Notes under the pieces: model-generated
Seen by the model: only the letters and a program-made list of their open reading frames with translations
Databases searched by the model: none
Told to the model about the DNA's origin: nothing
Made by a program: the position numbers and the translations under genes
Shown here: positions 26,639-41,868 of the stretch, one piece after another
Layout: each line of letters opens with the position of its first letter
Position numbering within the stretch: position 1 is the stretch's first letter
Source: Trichopria drosophilae
Lineage: Eukaryota; Arthropoda; Insecta; Hymenoptera; Diapriidae
Assembly: GCA_030407085.1 (NCBI GenBank)
Contig: CM059584.1
Coordinates: 135,770,001-135,834,000, forward strand
Direction: 5' to 3'
Length of the DNA: 64,000 nucleotides

Positions 26639-28118
26639 TACATATCATCAGAATCTTTATGTGGAATCCACAACCTGTTAGAATGTCATAAGTGCATGAC
26701 TCTGCATGTATAATCAACAGTACAGATATGTGGATCACATTTTGAAATTAAAATAAAATTTTCAGATATAAATTGTTTTTATAAAAAAGCACACATTTTT
26801 TAATTGTTTGATTTTCACAATTTTCTTTTCGATTTAAGGCGAAATATTCATAGCGCATAATGATTCCTTATTAAGCAAGGTTTCCAAAACTCTCAATTTT
26901 TAATAGGTCACCATATGCAGAAATATTAACGATCCACCAATGCTTGGGGTGTAATACAACCCCTCTATATGGTGCGTAATTATTTTGATGTGTGTACAGT
27001 AAAGGGTTAAGTTGCCCTACTTTCAGAATTATAGTTGAATTTATGAGCGAATAACTCAGAGACCTACAGAATGTTTCGATAGCTGGTACTAAAAAATGAC
27101 TCATCTCGAGAGGCCCATCTGTCACACGGTTTCGAAGCATTTTGACACTGTCCTTTTGCATGCGTAACAATAATAAGAAAATGCAATAAAAGAAATACCA
27201 TAACTTGATCAAACCGTATTTTTGGTGGGAAAGCGAGTGAACAATAAGCAAGGTGTCGTGAAATAAAGTTATGCGTATTATTTGAAGTCCTGTCAAAAAA
27301 CCCTGAATTATTAACAACATAAATATTAGTTTATTGATAAATGTTGTTACAAACGACTAATCTTACAACGTCAAAATACTAGCTGTCAAGATCATTTTCA
27401 TCCAACATTCATCGATCATGGATGCGAATCTATTTCCACATTATTCAAAGATTTTTTCAAACTCTTCGTGACAATAGGTGAACCGAGGGTTTATTATGGT
27501 ATACGTCTGAGCCTAATAAGTAGTTTGGAGACTATGAAAAGGTACGAAAGCAAACCAAAGCTTTCAGAAGGCCAACCGGGAACGTTATGACTTCCGTTTT
27601 TGGGGATGAATATCGTGAAGTTCCCGTTGATTACCTACGCAAATGAAAAATAGTCTCTAGAGAGTATTATACCTCGTTAATGGACAAACTGAACGACGAA
27701 ATAAAAAAAATGTACCAATCCAATATCTCACCGTCGCACATATTCTTAAAAAAGAAAAAAGGCAATGAAAATAGATCCAAATTCAGGATGGGCGCGATAA
27801 TAATTTTGTGTTTTCCAATTATCCAATTTCCAAAATCATTTGCATTCAGATTCAATAATTCTCGAAAGGCCGGAAATGACATTTTTGTGACTTCAATTTC
27901 AATCAATTATTGCGCAAAAAGACGAATTCGAGAAAAAATTGAAAGGTGTCACTATATCGAGGTCGCTCTTCAAGATTCTGAGGTCAAAATTCAGTTTCTG
28001 CTATTAAGAATTCCAATATTGCGTCAAACTTTTTTTTGTGTGTATAAAGTTGAATAAACTCGTATCAAGTTCATTTTCATCTTACCTAATTTAATTCATC
28101 ATCAACTTATAATAGATA
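26639..28118. other. Gene-free stretch
   Basis: A 149-codon minus-strand frame (26,871-27,320) and a 125-codon plus-strand frame (27,680-28,057) exist, but neither shows a domain I recognise. The region 27,360-27,700 is less AT-rich and could be an old transposon gene. Not supported as a gene. Confidence 0.35.
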
Positions 28119-29023
28119 ACACAGGTCTACAAAAAAGGGTGTCTTGGATGTTGTTGGGAAGCTGTGGGTCATTTCCGACATAATTGTGTGCGCAAAATCC
28201 GAACTCGAACTCAGAATTGGTCCATCACGTCAGGATTTTGAGATATTTGAGGTTATGTACTGGAAAAATGTTTTTTTTTTCTATGTTTGAGGTTACGTAC
28301 AGGATACAACAATTTTGTCCCCTTCTATTCTATTTGCATCTTTTAGTACTATATTTACCCTTCAAAATGAGGTTTTATTCGATCGCCTACGATATTTTCT
28401 AATAAAGTTTTGAAATTACGAGATATATTCGATTAATGTAATGAGCATATACTTTAAATACTTTGAGACATATATTTTTTACTGGTATCTTCATTTAAAA
28501 ATTTGTACTGGTGATATTTGGAGTTAACAAATAGAATTTTGAAGTCAAGATATTGAAATTTTTTAATTCAAGAGGGCGGATTCAAAATGGCTGAATAAAC
28601 AATAAAGTATGAAAAAGTTATTAAAAAACAGTCACAATATTAAAACGTTTTACATAGTTGTTTATATTTATATTATAGGTTTCGTGATATTGAATTTGAC
28701 ATTAAGCTTGTTCTTCAAGGGCATTTCAAGGTAAATTTGTTTACATGTACATGTCTTGATGAAGAAAAGTCGTAATGGAATTCTGCCCCTCTCATATTAA
28801 AGAAAAAAAAATAGTACCATATGGTCCAACGACAGGAAAACTCCTAAAAATATTGGGTCATCTGGTACATAACCTCAAAAATAGCAAAACGTCACGTTTT
28901 CCTAGTACATAACCTCAAATATCTCGAAATCCCCATTTTTTATTTTGGATTCAGATTCTACGCACAAAATTACGTCGGATATGACCCACAGCTTCCCAAC
29001 AACAAAACCATGTTGACCTGTGT
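28119..29023. mobile_element. 0.9-kb foldback element with ACACAGGTC ends
   Basis: 'acacaggtctac' at the left and 'gttgacctgtgt' at the right are inverted, followed inward by 'ttgttgggaagctgtgggtc' and its complement. The arms continue to pair through 'ttgaggttatgtac' and 'gtacataacctcaaa'. TA-rich flanks. No coding capacity. Confidence 0.7.
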
Positions 29024-29152
29024 AATATAACCCATTGAAACTTTTTTTTGTTGAGCAGGCAGTCCACAGTTTACGTCCACCTATTTAGTAAAATGTAAGC
29101 ATCTTAATTTGAAAAACGAAATTGGAACTAGAATGTAATAAAGCAAAGTAGG

Positions 29153-29316
29153 TTTATTTTTAAATAAAAGACGAACATTTCGAAGGCCTCTAACGATTGA
29201 AAGGATGATTGGAGACCAGAAAAACAAGTCGAGCTTGAAGCAAACAAAATATTTTATTGTTAGATATTATAGTACAATACGCGTAGCCCGTGACACATTA
29301 AAACAGACCATTTATT
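29153..29316 (-). terminator. Cluster of minus-strand poly(A) signals, candidate distal brat 3' end
   Basis: TTTATT on the plus strand (AATAAA on minus) occurs near 29,155 and at 29,253-29,258 and 29,311-29,316. The 29,253 copy is followed on the minus strand by a T/G-rich stretch ('attttgtttgctt'), as expected downstream of a cleavage site. The cluster lies just outside the last foldback element and at the edge of the unique, CpG-richer sequence that runs up to brat. Confidence 0.4.
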
Positions 29317-29650
29317 GTTACATCCTAAATAAATAGCCTTCTTATACATAATATATAACCAATCTTGATATGACATTCGCAAACTTTTTTTGTCTCATTG
29401 TTCAACGTTTTTTTCGCGCGTGTCAATCCTAACTTCTTTGATTTTGCTTGTAACAGGGGTGTTGGATTTTTTTTGTCATGGGCGGAAGGAGGACGGGAAG
29501 AGGAGGAGGGTGAATGTGGCGGGCAATTTGGGAAACGGTGGTCGTAATGGAGTTCGTGTTATAGACAAAATATTTGCGCGGCTTCGATCTGAACTCTTAG
29601 ACTTCGTTTTTCACATTTTTGTCTTCATCCACTCTGGATGTCTCCGTTGC

Positions 29651-29698
29651 TTTCATACACAAACACATCCACACAAACGCGCACACACCCACACACTG
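29651..29698 (-). repeat. CA/TG-rich low-complexity tract
   Basis: 'cacacaaacgcgcacacacc'-type sequence on plus, giving a UG-rich stretch in a minus-strand transcript about 400 nt before the candidate distal poly(A) site. Confidence 0.7.
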
Positions 29699-32600
29699 AA
29701 ACTTTGGCATTCGTTCCTCTCGTTACACATGCCCTTAAATTTGTTTAACTGGTAGGAGAAAAAATATGGAGGCGTTCCAGCTTCGCCTCGACAATGTGAA
29801 ATTTTAAAATTCTCTCGAGAAGCTTTTTTGCGACGTTTTACTCAATTTTTGTGTGTTTTATGAACAGAAGTTGGCTGCGTGTCTTTTGGAATTCAGCAAT
29901 TTTCGAAATCCCCAGCGAAAACAGCATATTAGACAAATTTCATGCCTGTTCACCATATCTTCAACACTTGTGGGTAAAACATCAGCTTGAAAGACTCGAG
30001 TATTGCAACGAGATTGTGTGCTGTAATTTACACGAAAATTGAAAAGTCTGTCAATGAAGTAACTACTCGAATGGCTCGGTGGAGATAATTTTGGACAAAA
30101 TTCTCATCTCTTCGTTATATAAAACTGTCGAAGAGGAAGCTGAAAGCGTGTCCCCGAGCGGTTTTGTTTTGGTGAAACGCGCTGGTTATGACTCTTCGAC
30201 GATTCAAAAATGGCACAACCTACAATATATATATATGTATATAATAAATATGTACGTATTGTTTATAGCTACAAATATAGTCACAGGCCAACATTTCGTA
30301 GTACAACACAGCACAATCATTGTCGTATCATTATTTTGTTATGTCCGATAGGTTCACATTATAATTATGGTATCAAGTTAAATAATATAATCGTAATAAT
30401 ATATATATAATATATATAATATATAATATTAAAATTGACCAGATATACTCTATTGACTAGGCACACTTAGTTCATAACAAGAAAAAAATTGTCTCTCTTT
30501 TCCATCTCGTCAACTCCACAAGCCGGTACCGACGTTTCGTTTGTTGCAACTGCTGCTATTATTTGCACGCGGTTATTCCGGCACGTGCGCAGTAAATACG
30601 ATTCAATTCAATCTGATCGGATACAATTCAATTGTTCGAGTACTACACCATAAGGTCGTTTACGTACTCCTAATGTGTGATTTCATCGCATCGACCAATC
30701 GATCCTATATTCCAAGATTTAATAATAATAGCATTAATAATAATAATGGTAGTAGTAGCAACATTATCTATATATAATGCATATATATGCTTATATAAAT
30801 GCATATATAGACGTATATACATATTATATATACATATCACCCTTAAAAGATTACGTTTCCTTGTGCAAAATTACCGCCGAGACTTCCTTATTTACCGCTT
30901 GCCTCGTCTTATCGTCAATAAGTCAATAGTAATATTCGTCCGTTATTATCGTATAATATTATGGAAAAATAGAAACTTCTGACAATAAAAACCAAACAAA
31001 CGTGAATCGACGATTGGCAGTTGCGGTTGTGGTTGGCATAACTTCGCTGAACGCAATTCGTGAATCCCAACTTTTAAAATCTTTTTTGAGTTTCACTCTA
31101 TCCAGTTCGTTTTACAATAATTTCATCTCGCCACAACTCCCAACGTCTGTTTAACCGTTTTACAGTATCATTATAATTACTTTTTTTTTTTTTTTATTAT
31201 TTTTATCCGTCTCTTCGGATCGCAACGTGAAAGTTTGATCATCGTGGCACACACTCCTTTTTGATAATAAGACTTACAATATGTATTTCGTCATCTTTTA
31301 CAACAGCTCAGATACGGAAATCTATTTTTATCGTCTTTGAAATGTCCGAGGAGACGAGATTATTATTACTTGTTACCAAAAACGTTGTACTTTGTGCGAA
31401 TGATGGGAAGCAACGGGTATTGAAAATTTCGAAAAAATTATTCCAAACTTACTAATGGCTTTTTTGTTGTAGAAATCAGAATCACTGTTTGTAATAAATT
31501 TTGAAAAATAGTAATTTGAGTCTTTTTTGGGGTCCAAATAAATTTCGACGTGTCAAAACAATATTCAACGCTCGGTGCTTCCGGTACATACATTTCGCAA
31601 GCACGACGTTTGGTCAATTAGAGTTTACAATTCAACGTACAAATATAATAGAAAAATATAATCGGTAGAAGAATATAGAGTTAGAATAGAGTTAGAATTA
31701 ATTGTTTATCAATTATCAATGTATATCGTATTATATTGGAATGCCTAAGTCACGTATCGAAAAATGTATACACAGCTACAGCGTAGGACGCATGAAAAAA
31801 CCATTCGTTATTCCCGCTCTTATTTTTTTTTTTTTGGACGCATTTTTCACTTCGCCCTAATCCCTACTCAATTTTTTGTCTTTCGTTCCTATATAAGTCA
31901 TCATCGCCATCAATTCGGTCCTCGCTCCACATCCTTACTGTCTATCGTCTAAGCAACACGATCACTACTTAAATAAATATCTTCGATAAATCTTATACGC
32001 GACTATACGACTAAGTAAATTTAGCTCTTTGTCTCTTTCTCTCAATCAATCACGCTCGCTTCTTCGCAAACATTCTTCCGGTTCTCATTTGTTTTTTGTG
32101 CTCAATTCGCCATTTTACAATACAAAAATCAACTCTATATGCTGGCATCGTTTTCTATCTTTGGATAATTTTTCAACGGTTCTCCCATCATTTTCGACAA
32201 CTTCATAAAAATGTATAACAGATTAGGTTTTCGCTTTCATATCTCTTTTACGCTCTCCTCAGTTTTATCTTCCATGCGGATCTTTGAGTATGCATATTGT
32301 AAGATTACGTGTGCGTGTGTATGAGTAACCGTGTGAGAATATCAATGTGTGGCATTCCCGTGCTACGTATAAATATTAACACGTCGCGATCAGGGAATGG
32401 ATCATTTGAATGCTGCTCATCCAGGAGACTCCGAGTAAACTACTTCTAACGCAAAGATGACCCCTGATTCCGCGTTAACTTTTGGTCAAAGTGTATTTCT
32501 TAATACGAATACTCATCAACGTTGATAATGGTCAGCGTGCACATACGACTGGTAGATATAACAGTAGCATCAGTGCGCGTTATTAGGGTTAGAGCTGAAA

Positions 32601-32919
32601 ATGCTTCTGCATATTCGGAAAAAAGATGTCAGTCTTAGAGGATGGGAAGAAAGGTAAAAATTCCGATTCGCACAATTCTTCTTGCTTTCTGATCCTTTCT
32701 CGGATTTTCAATTGATATTATTGTACAAAAAGTCTTCATTGTCATTCTGTCCAACCATTTTTTCGTTCTAATAAGCGATCGACATTCTACTGTATGCATC
32801 ACCGATCGTTACTAGGCTCTTCAACAACAACATCGGAATCGCTATAAAATTTCAACAACGACGGACGCTGATGGCGACTGTCTACACCGAGGAAACAACA
32901 ACTGTAAATGTAATGCTTA

Positions 32920-32925
32920 TTTATT
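32920..32925 (-). terminator. Candidate internal poly(A) signal
   Basis: TTTATT on plus, that is AATAAA on the brat strand. One of several in the putative 3' UTR; no independent support. Confidence 0.2.
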
Positions 32926-35900
32926 GTACGATATTCAAAAACCTGGGGTAAAATATGCGATGTGCGATTCTCTGTCTTCCTCTTTATCCTTAGTGTGCGT
33001 GTGCGTAAAAGTCGGAAAATACGTTCTTATCGTCGAGTACAATGCTATAGTCGCGGTGCTATGCTTCCTATAAATATTTCAGAAATGGATGATATACGGA
33101 ACCGTCCAACTGTGGTTCTAGCTTCTTTTACTTTGGTCTGAACAAATAAATTTAGTGGTATCCAATAGCGATGAAGGACAATATACAAAAGATTCATTCT
33201 AGAATATTTAGTCAAGTGCGATTAGGTGCAGCGTGTTGAAAAATATTTAGTCTTAATTTTTGAACATTTATAGGTTTTCAACTACTTCTTCCTGTTTTCG
33301 TCATAATTAGGATGGTCTAAAAGATTAGATCTGGAAACTGAAACTAGAGATGACAACTAGCATAGTGTGCTTGAGTATATTGGGTGTCTTGGTGCTTTAC
33401 AAAGAATACTTCGGGTCCGGTGCGTGATATTCGCTGAGGTCTACTCTACGGTCACTATTGCTAAGCTACACACGTCATCGCGGTGCATCTAAACCACCGC
33501 CTAATCTACCAACGTACGATCCAACCAACGGAAATCAACGACATAAAAATACGTACGCTAAGTACATTCACTTGTGTATATACAGACTCGGCGCGTAATC
33601 CGAAAAAAACGAAACATCCTTCGAGTACGGCCACCCATGCATGTTTCCCCTTAAGTTTTACGCTACAATGATTACCTAAAATTTACCTTAATCGTTAGGG
33701 ATTACTGATATCGATTATTGTTGTATCGGTACATCAATGTCGCTCGAAATATTCGTTACGATTTTTTTTTTGTTGAGCCATCATTAAGGGCTTGCGATAG
33801 AAAAAATAAAATTATTATAGGCGGGTCGCACTCGCCTTCCTTTCACGAAGACGAGGCCCGTTGGTAACAAATTATCCGAAACACGTTTCTAGCCTATACA
33901 AAACCATCGTTTCGTACGCATTCGGTAACACTCGCACCACGTTTTAACGTTTCGTTTATTCGTAACGCTTTGCTGCTGTAAAACAAATTTGCAAAAGAAC
34001 GTCCGGAAACTTTTGCATTTCCTCCGGCGATATAGATTTTCGTCGATCTGTGTTTCCCGTCAGCTCGTTGATCCTTTCACGAAGGGAGCAAAAACCCACT
34101 TTTTTCCTCAGAGTAAAATTCATAAATCTTGTGCCATCGAATTGACATCACTCTCGTTTCCCTTGCAAACTTGAATCTGAACGTCCGTTTCGAAAAATGT
34201 GCCTCCGTCAAAAACTGCATTGTCACTACATTGTCAGTAGTGAGGGTTTAGCGCGACTCTGTTGGTCAATGGCATAGTTGGCAAAAAATCGATATCACCA
34301 TGATTCGTCCAATCGTCATTGCGATGATGATGAATTCGCTTGCCCTTCGCAACTATTGCCGCAAAGGAACACAAAAACACGAGGAAAACTCATATGAGGC
34401 GATGAAATTGCACGGACGTGTATACTGGTTATACTTTCAGCAGTTACATCATCGGGTTGACCTTTTTTTAGGAGGCTTTTATTATTACAGATTTGGTGTT
34501 CAGATACAGTTCTTTGCCCCATCACTCTATCTCGAAGGTCCTTAGGTAAGACGTTAACGGATTACTTGAGGTTGTCTTTTACATTCCTTGGTATAATCTT
34601 TTTTTCTCATTAAATTTAAGTATGGCGGTTCTCTATGAATATAATTGGCTATTAATAGCGATTCTTGAGAGTATCATAGGGGAAATGTTTAGCGTTCGTT
34701 ATTGCGGTATGTTTCATATGTACAGGCGATTACATCTGGTCAAGATGTAAACGGGGACAAAAGCGTCTATATGTCGCGATAATAATCGGGCGTAATGGTG
34801 TTTTCACTTTTAAAATAGTCTAGTACAATCGTGCTGACGACTGTAATACACGTTTGACATGACCGTGCAAATGATCAGTGTAAAAATGACTTATGATTCG
34901 CAACGTGCTTGTTAATGCATTGATGACAGTGCCTCGTACTCGTAACTGGTTTATGACTCTTAATTATGTACAAAATGAGTTACATGCTATTTTTTTACAA
35001 CGATATATATTGTATAGAATCACGTCCGTCGATGTATTATGCATGAAAGCGAATCGATTTCGCATGTGTCAGTTCATAAAGCTTAAAAATTGAACGTAAA
35101 CATCAATAGTTTGGTCTATGTTATCAACGCAGTTGATCACATCCAAAAGGAATTTCTTGAAATTATCTTGAATATTTAGAAGAACGAAACATAAATTTCT
35201 ACTTTAAAATTTTTCATTATTGTCAACATATTTAAGAATATTAGTTTTAAATTTCTATAGTATTAATAGAATTTTTATTTGCTTTTAGTAGGATTATTTT
35301 CATAACAATTTTGATGTATTGCTTCCAGTTTGATTGGCGTGTAATTAATGAGGCAAAATCATCTAATTATATTTGAGTAATTTAATTTCATTTACAATTT
35401 AGTCGTTGCATTAGAATTCATTGTAATCGCTAAATAAATTCGTGTATTATATTTAATCAACAATTTTAACGTACGTGTTATAATGTAACTCATTACAAGT
35501 ACTTTCGATAACATTCTTCTATAAAGTTTATGAAACTTGCAATTCAACGAATTAATGAAAGAAAATTTGATACTTTAAGGTGAAATTTGATTGAGACAAC
35601 GATATTAATTTATTTTACATATTGTTATAAAAAATGACTCAAACGTTTATTAGTAAAATCGCTTCGTTTTACTTCTAATAAAGGGATAACCTTAATCTGC
35701 CCCTTTGACGAATCAACTGCTCGTAGAAAAGCAACGATATAATACATAAAGGAATTCCTCACTGAATGCATTAACATTCACGATTACGATTAAATCCATT
35801 TTCACTTGTATAAGCGACAATGATCTTCGCGAAAAAGACATTCTTTCATGTTAGATCAAATGCAATAGCGTTAATTGTAAGAAGAATCAAAAGAACGATT

Positions 35901-36463
35901 TTCGCAAAAGCTTCTCGTCTATGCACGAGGGTGCTTATTCAACAATATACGTACTTTACATTATTTTTTTTTTGTCATTTTAAAAAATGCAACGGCTGTC
36001 GTTGAAGCTATGGCAGCGTCGAATGACGAGTATCTAATAGCAGACGCTAAAAGCCAACAATTAATGCATTTTGAGTCTCTCTTCTGTTTCGCGTCAATAT
36101 GCATGTGTGTACTTGTGTTTGAGATTACAACCATCAACGTTAATAAAATTGTAGAATTTTTGTATTTTCGATCAAAAGTCGCGAAATAACGAATTTTTAT
36201 GACAGAAAGCTGTGTGGAACTTCTTCCTATCTTGCTTTGGGGGAAAACGATTGCAATGATCACAGTCAGTTTCGTTAACATTTTTGTGGATATTCTGTGA
36301 TTGGTTGCCGAAAATGTACTCTATTGTATTTCATCTATGTCCTTCCGCATTTTTACGTCGGTCACCCCAACAGTGATGATATGGTTTAGCGACGCTAATA
36401 AAAAAGACACGATCGTCCACGATAAATCGGTTATTTATGCGAATTCACTTCGTTGAAACGGTA

Positions 36464-37123
36464 CACTGTTAAAAATTGTGGTCAAAATTTTCTGAAAAAC
36501 AAAAAAATTTTTTTTATACTTTTTTTTCCTGAAACGTACCGTAACAGAAAAGAGGAGTGAAATTGTTCTTGACTGTTGATTAATCTACATTTATTAATAT
36601 GTTTTATATATGTCCATAATTGTTGGAAGCATACTGAGAAAAGTTTAAGACATCAGCTGGCATGGGTTCCAAAATAAATGTCTGTTATTCCAAAATTCCA
36701 TTTGTCTGTATTTAGGACAACTGCTGGCCCAAATTAAGACAGCTGTCATCTTAATCAACGAACCAAAGATCTCCAATTTGGCACCGAAGGTATCTACTAC
36801 CAGGATGGCCAGATTTTGGCGAGAAATCACCAAATTTCCATTTCATTCCAGTAATTAAAGAAAATTATGCAATATATTGACATCATACTTGTAAGAATTA
36901 ACATCATATTTGACAATATTCGAATGACACGCTTTATACGATTGAAAATCCCATTTCTACAACGGGAAGCAGTGGCGCCCAATGGAGGGCTGCAAGCATC
37001 AAAGCTGCACCTAGCGGCCACAAACCAAACTAATGTCAGTTTTGTTTTCTGATTCCTTCTCAAATTTCTGTTACAGTTTCGTAATTTTCTGGTAATGTTA
37101 CATAATGTTTATTTCTAACAGTG
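36464..37123. mobile_element. TA-flanked MITE inside the brat downstream region
   Basis: CACTGTTAAAAAT at the left and ATTTCTAACAGTG at the right are inverted ends, with TA on both sides (36,462-36,463 and 37,124-37,125). About 660 bp, non-coding. 'accgtaacagaaaag' near the left and 'tttctgttacagttt' near the right extend the match inward. Same end type as the 2042 and 19,211 elements. Confidence 0.65.
37004..37021 (-). promoter_or_regulatory. Weak CTCF-like motif
   Basis: The minus strand reads CCGCTAGGTGCAGC, close to the insect CTCF core (C/T-AG-G/A-TGGCGC) but with mismatches. It lies inside the 36,464 MITE. Confidence 0.2.
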
Positions 37124-37857
37124 TACGTTCTCAGGTGACCGACGACCAAATCGGAACCCTTTCTAAATTTCCCGGCTGAAAAACCCGAATCGCTCTTTCG
37201 ACGAGACGCCAACTTTTCCTCCCGAAGAAAACCAGCGACTCGATTTTCGCACCGACAATTTTGAGAGTCTCGTCCTGCGCCGCTGACTATTCGACATTTA
37301 TATATATAAATATATATGTATATGTAACACAGGGCCGCCGTAATTTGTCCAACACGAGCAAAACGCGGTTAATGAAAAAATACAAACGCTTTTACAACGC
37401 CAACCTGTTTATATATGTAACCTACTATCGCTAGTTTTGGGGATTGGGCAAAATAATCGATTCTTTCATTCTCCCTTCATAAGTGCGCGCCATTCGTCAA
37501 CAATATAAAATTCGTTCGATCACCACCTTTTCAGCTTTAACTTGCCGCCAGTTTATGCGCTTCGCTCTGTAGGCCTGAACACGATTTTTCAGATTTTTCG
37601 TACGATTCGGCGACACTTTCCGACTCTTCGACCACTCTCTTGGGCGATCATCTTGTGCTGTTTGGATCAACAATCAAGTGGAACGTCTTCAAAATTAGCG
37701 ATTTCAACAGTTCTAGAAGTTACCTTTTGTTTTAGGTTCAGAAATACTTAAAGAATAGTCATTCAGACGTGATTTTTCCTCCAGCTTCGAGAAAAATGGA
37801 AACTCCGTGTCGTTGTAAGTAGAAAGAGCGTTTGCAGCATCTCCGTGGACACACATG

Positions 37858-37873
37858 CACATCTAGCGGACGT
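37858..37873 (-). promoter_or_regulatory. CTCF-like motif
   Basis: The minus strand reads CGTCCGCTAGATGTGC, matching the CCGCTAGATGGC form with one mismatch. Confidence 0.3.
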
Positions 37874-40800
37874 TTCGTCTCGTTTCTTATCGAAAGAGCC
37901 CAAAGAGTAGTCCGTGTAAAGACCTAACAAATGCCTACTGTAAGCCAAGTGATAAAAAGTTCCACGGTAAAAAAAGTTGCCAGGAACTCGTTAATACGAA
38001 CGATGCGCTAAGTCTAATGCGTGAAAGAATCTTTTTCTTTTCTGTCATTTTATTTAAAAAAAATCGCTCGAACCCGTGCACTCGTAACCACGCGTTACCT
38101 TTTGTCTCGTATTCTCGCGAAATGTTGCGATAAAAAGCTGGAAGACCTGGAAAACCTGTTTTCCGCCCAAAAAGCTCCCGATTGGTCCGTGGTTAGCAGT
38201 CAGCGACGAAATGGGGCTCGAGCGACTCAAGAGAACTCTACAAGAAGAAATTGGTAGGTTTTAAAAAGTTCAAGTCCGGCATGGATCCCCCACGCATGCT
38301 TTCGTTCGTCGTGATGTTCCCTAGAGTAATTGACATGAAGATATACGAGTGCTCTGCACGTTTAGTATAGTTTGTGTCGCGTCGCCGACGGCTTTTTCCC
38401 GCATCTTTTTCCATGTATAAAAAAACGTTTAAAAAACATCGCCCCACCTTCCCTAGATCCCTCCACGAAATTTTGCTCGATCGCCTAGAATCGTTTTTCG
38501 TCGCCGTTTCTCACTCGATCCCTCTCTCTCTCTCACTTTCTCTCTCTACGACAGTGTTCGGTGGTGTCGCATCGTCAATACGCAGTAAAATCTAGAAGCC
38601 TACAAATAGTTCTGTTCCCAGGTTTATTTTATTTTTTTTTTTACTCCTTTGTTGAAAATTTAAAAAAATACATATCTCGATCAAACGTTGCCGCTTTTTT
38701 TTTCATTCGTCTCTTTCTATTTCTCACTCTTTCGCTCTCTCCCTCTGTCCTTGTTCGTAAATGTGCAAAAAACTGAACAGTTTTTAGCCCGTTTTTATTG
38801 CGGCAATTCATCTCGCTCTTTCGAACAAACGCTTATTTTCGTACTTAACGTACAATAGTCCGATAATAATATAAACTTTTATCATAGTAATCTCGGAATA
38901 GGAATAAAAATAATAATTAATAATAATAATAAGCTTAATAGTAATAAAGATTCGAATATACGATTATTGAGTATCAATTAGATATGAGTGCACTCCACGT
39001 AGAGCGATTACGACGATCGTGTATGAAAATAAATGCATTCAAACTTGAAAAGTGCTCTTCTTTTCGAACGAAATACGTCTTCGAACCCTTAAGCTCCTTT
39101 TTTTAAAACCATTATACGATCGACAACGTTTCATAATAAATCGACGGTGACTTTGGTGATGGATAAAATTTGTAACGATTCTACGCTTGAAAAAACGTAA
39201 AGTAACGGTCGATAAATCAATTTTGATCGACTTTAAAAAGTAATCATAATCGGTAAGTACATCGTTTCTCTCTTAATTGCGTATCAATACACCTCGTTCA
39301 ATACACAATACGAAGTAGCAAAGGTTCGAGAGGCCATGACTAGACATTCAATCGTATATTTTATGTACATGTATACGCGATTACGTACGTATATATCTAT
39401 ATATATTCATATATGAGTGTACGTGTCAGTGTGTTTCTGTCTGTTCGTATGTGTATATGTATCCGTGTACACTTAAAATTTAATAACAAGATGGCGGGCG
39501 GCACCGCGAAATGGCCGACGAAAAAACTCTCCACTTAACTCCTGGCTACAATTTCTTACTTTCAGTATTTTTAACTCCTTAAATAAGCCTCGCCTCGAGA
39601 TTGATCGTCTTATATAGATAATTCCCAAAGTGCGTCCTCGGGTATCAGCAGGACGCCACGGTATTAGACGTTCGAAAAAGAAAATACTTTCGATTCCTCG
39701 ATGCGTTCCCTGTTGCACTCCCGCTTTACATTTTTTTTTTCGTTTCTTGCACCCGACGTTGCATAAGAAACATTTCGCTGGACAAAGAGTCGAGAACACA
39801 TCCTCGAAATCATCACCTCGATGCGATCGACGAACCCGACGCTTCATTGTATTTTTCGTTATATAGATATAACGTCTGGACGGACCGCAAAAAAACGTCG
39901 AATACTACATTTTTTTTTGTATACTTTCGGTGTTCGATAACTCGATGCTCAAAAGAATTTACGACTGTTTGATTGCCGGCCCTTCTGTTTGATTAATCAG
40001 TCTTACCGCGAGGTTCCGACCATTTTTTTTTCAGTTGTTTGAATTCGGCGTCAGTTTCGTCGCGCTTTTCGAATTTGACATCGTTTGTTGACGAGTTTTC
40101 TTTTGTTCGCTGCTTACGCCTTTACCGATCATACAATCGTTAACCACCTTAACCCATATCACGCTATATGTTTACTAGGCATGCAACGATACAATTGTAC
40201 CGACTGGTATATAATAATAATAGTTAAAAATAGTAATCAACTTCATTCGCCTCTCGTCGTCCCTTTGTCTCTGTTATTTCATCTCTCGTTTCAATTGTCA
40301 AACAACATTTTGGGTCCCCGGGGGAAGAGTAATGTATTTCGAGTGTGAGAGCCGCCGCGCCTCACCAGTTTTTTTTTTAAAAAGTCCCCAACAAACTTTT
40401 TCTTTCGAATTTTTATCCCGTTTTCCGACATTTTTTTTCGTTCACGTCTTCGATATCTTCACAAACGTCGTTCTTGTTCGCGAAAGCTAAGATTCTCGGC
40501 GCCTTCGCAACGTACACATGCGAACGTACAAAAATATATGTCATCTATCCACACGCTAAATTCTAAACAGTCGTTTATAATCAGTAATGAATTGCCGAGC
40601 GCCAGAAGTATGCGATAGTTGAGTGTATATAATAAATATGCCACAGACAATAACGACTCGATTTTTTTTGTTTACTTCTTTTGTTTAGGTTCTCGAACGC
40701 CGCAACATTAATTCGCAAGGAAATCCGCGAGTTCGGACGACTAGCATCGAACATTGTAATCTTTGTCCATCCTCGCTTCTTTCCGATTTTATCTCACCTT

Positions 40801-41868
40801 TCTATCTCAAAATTTCGCACATTTACGGTCGTCGCATTCGACCGATACCTCAGCAGTAGCTTTTGCGGTGTGTCCATTACCCCCTCTCTATCATCCTCCC
40901 CAATAAAATTCGATCTGCCTATTTTTATCTGTATGTGGGTAAATATTCCACTTTTCTAACGGTTGCGACCATCGTTAAGTACTTTTCTCATTAAAAAACG
41001 TTTGAATTTATGATAATTTCATACAAGATCATTAAAAATAAATCTTTTCTTGGAAAAACACGAATTTTAGCCGATCTACGTCCCAGTTACCCCCAGACGG
41101 TGAAAATCGTTCCATCGTTCGACAGAACATTTACTTCAAAGGACAGTCGTGAAATGTTTAAAAATAATAAAAATCGTAACTTACATCAAGCATAAATCTA
41201 GAATAAGTGCAATGCATCCTCAAATCATAAGAAGGTACTAACTATACAGTGGGATAAAGTAAAACACAAAAGAAGGTACTCGCAGAGGTCTTGCCGTGGA
41301 TGTTTACTTACGTGCTGGATGCCACTGCTCAGAGAAGAGAAACACAAAGATTCTACTGTTAGAGAGAAAAAATTCGATCCATGCTTCCTACGACTATCTT
41401 ACAACTAGATATACCTTATGACAAGAAAGAGCGTCATCACAATATCGTCATTATCTTTCGATCACAGTAAGCTCCGTGCAAATAGTGCGCAGATACGCCT
41501 ATGTCGCTCAGACACTTCAGCCAACTTGATGTAATGCACAATAGAGTTGCTCCATTTGTTACCTTAGCCTTTGTTACAGGCGTACACACGATATTCCATC
41601 CAATAAATCGCTAGTAAATACTCTCCCGTCCAATCGAAATTTCGTAAGGAATTTTCTTCCTGTACGGAATTTCCAAGAATTCTTGCAGCTTACTTTGCCA
41701 ATCATCGGAATATCTTGCATACTTAATGGACTTACGTATTATGCACACTTACACATATATCAAGGAAAAGAAATGCATTTCTACTCAATCATCAATCACT
41801 GGAACTGGAATGTATTATAAGACTAAAAATGCTAATAACGCTGCTAACATGCTGTAAGTAATGAAATA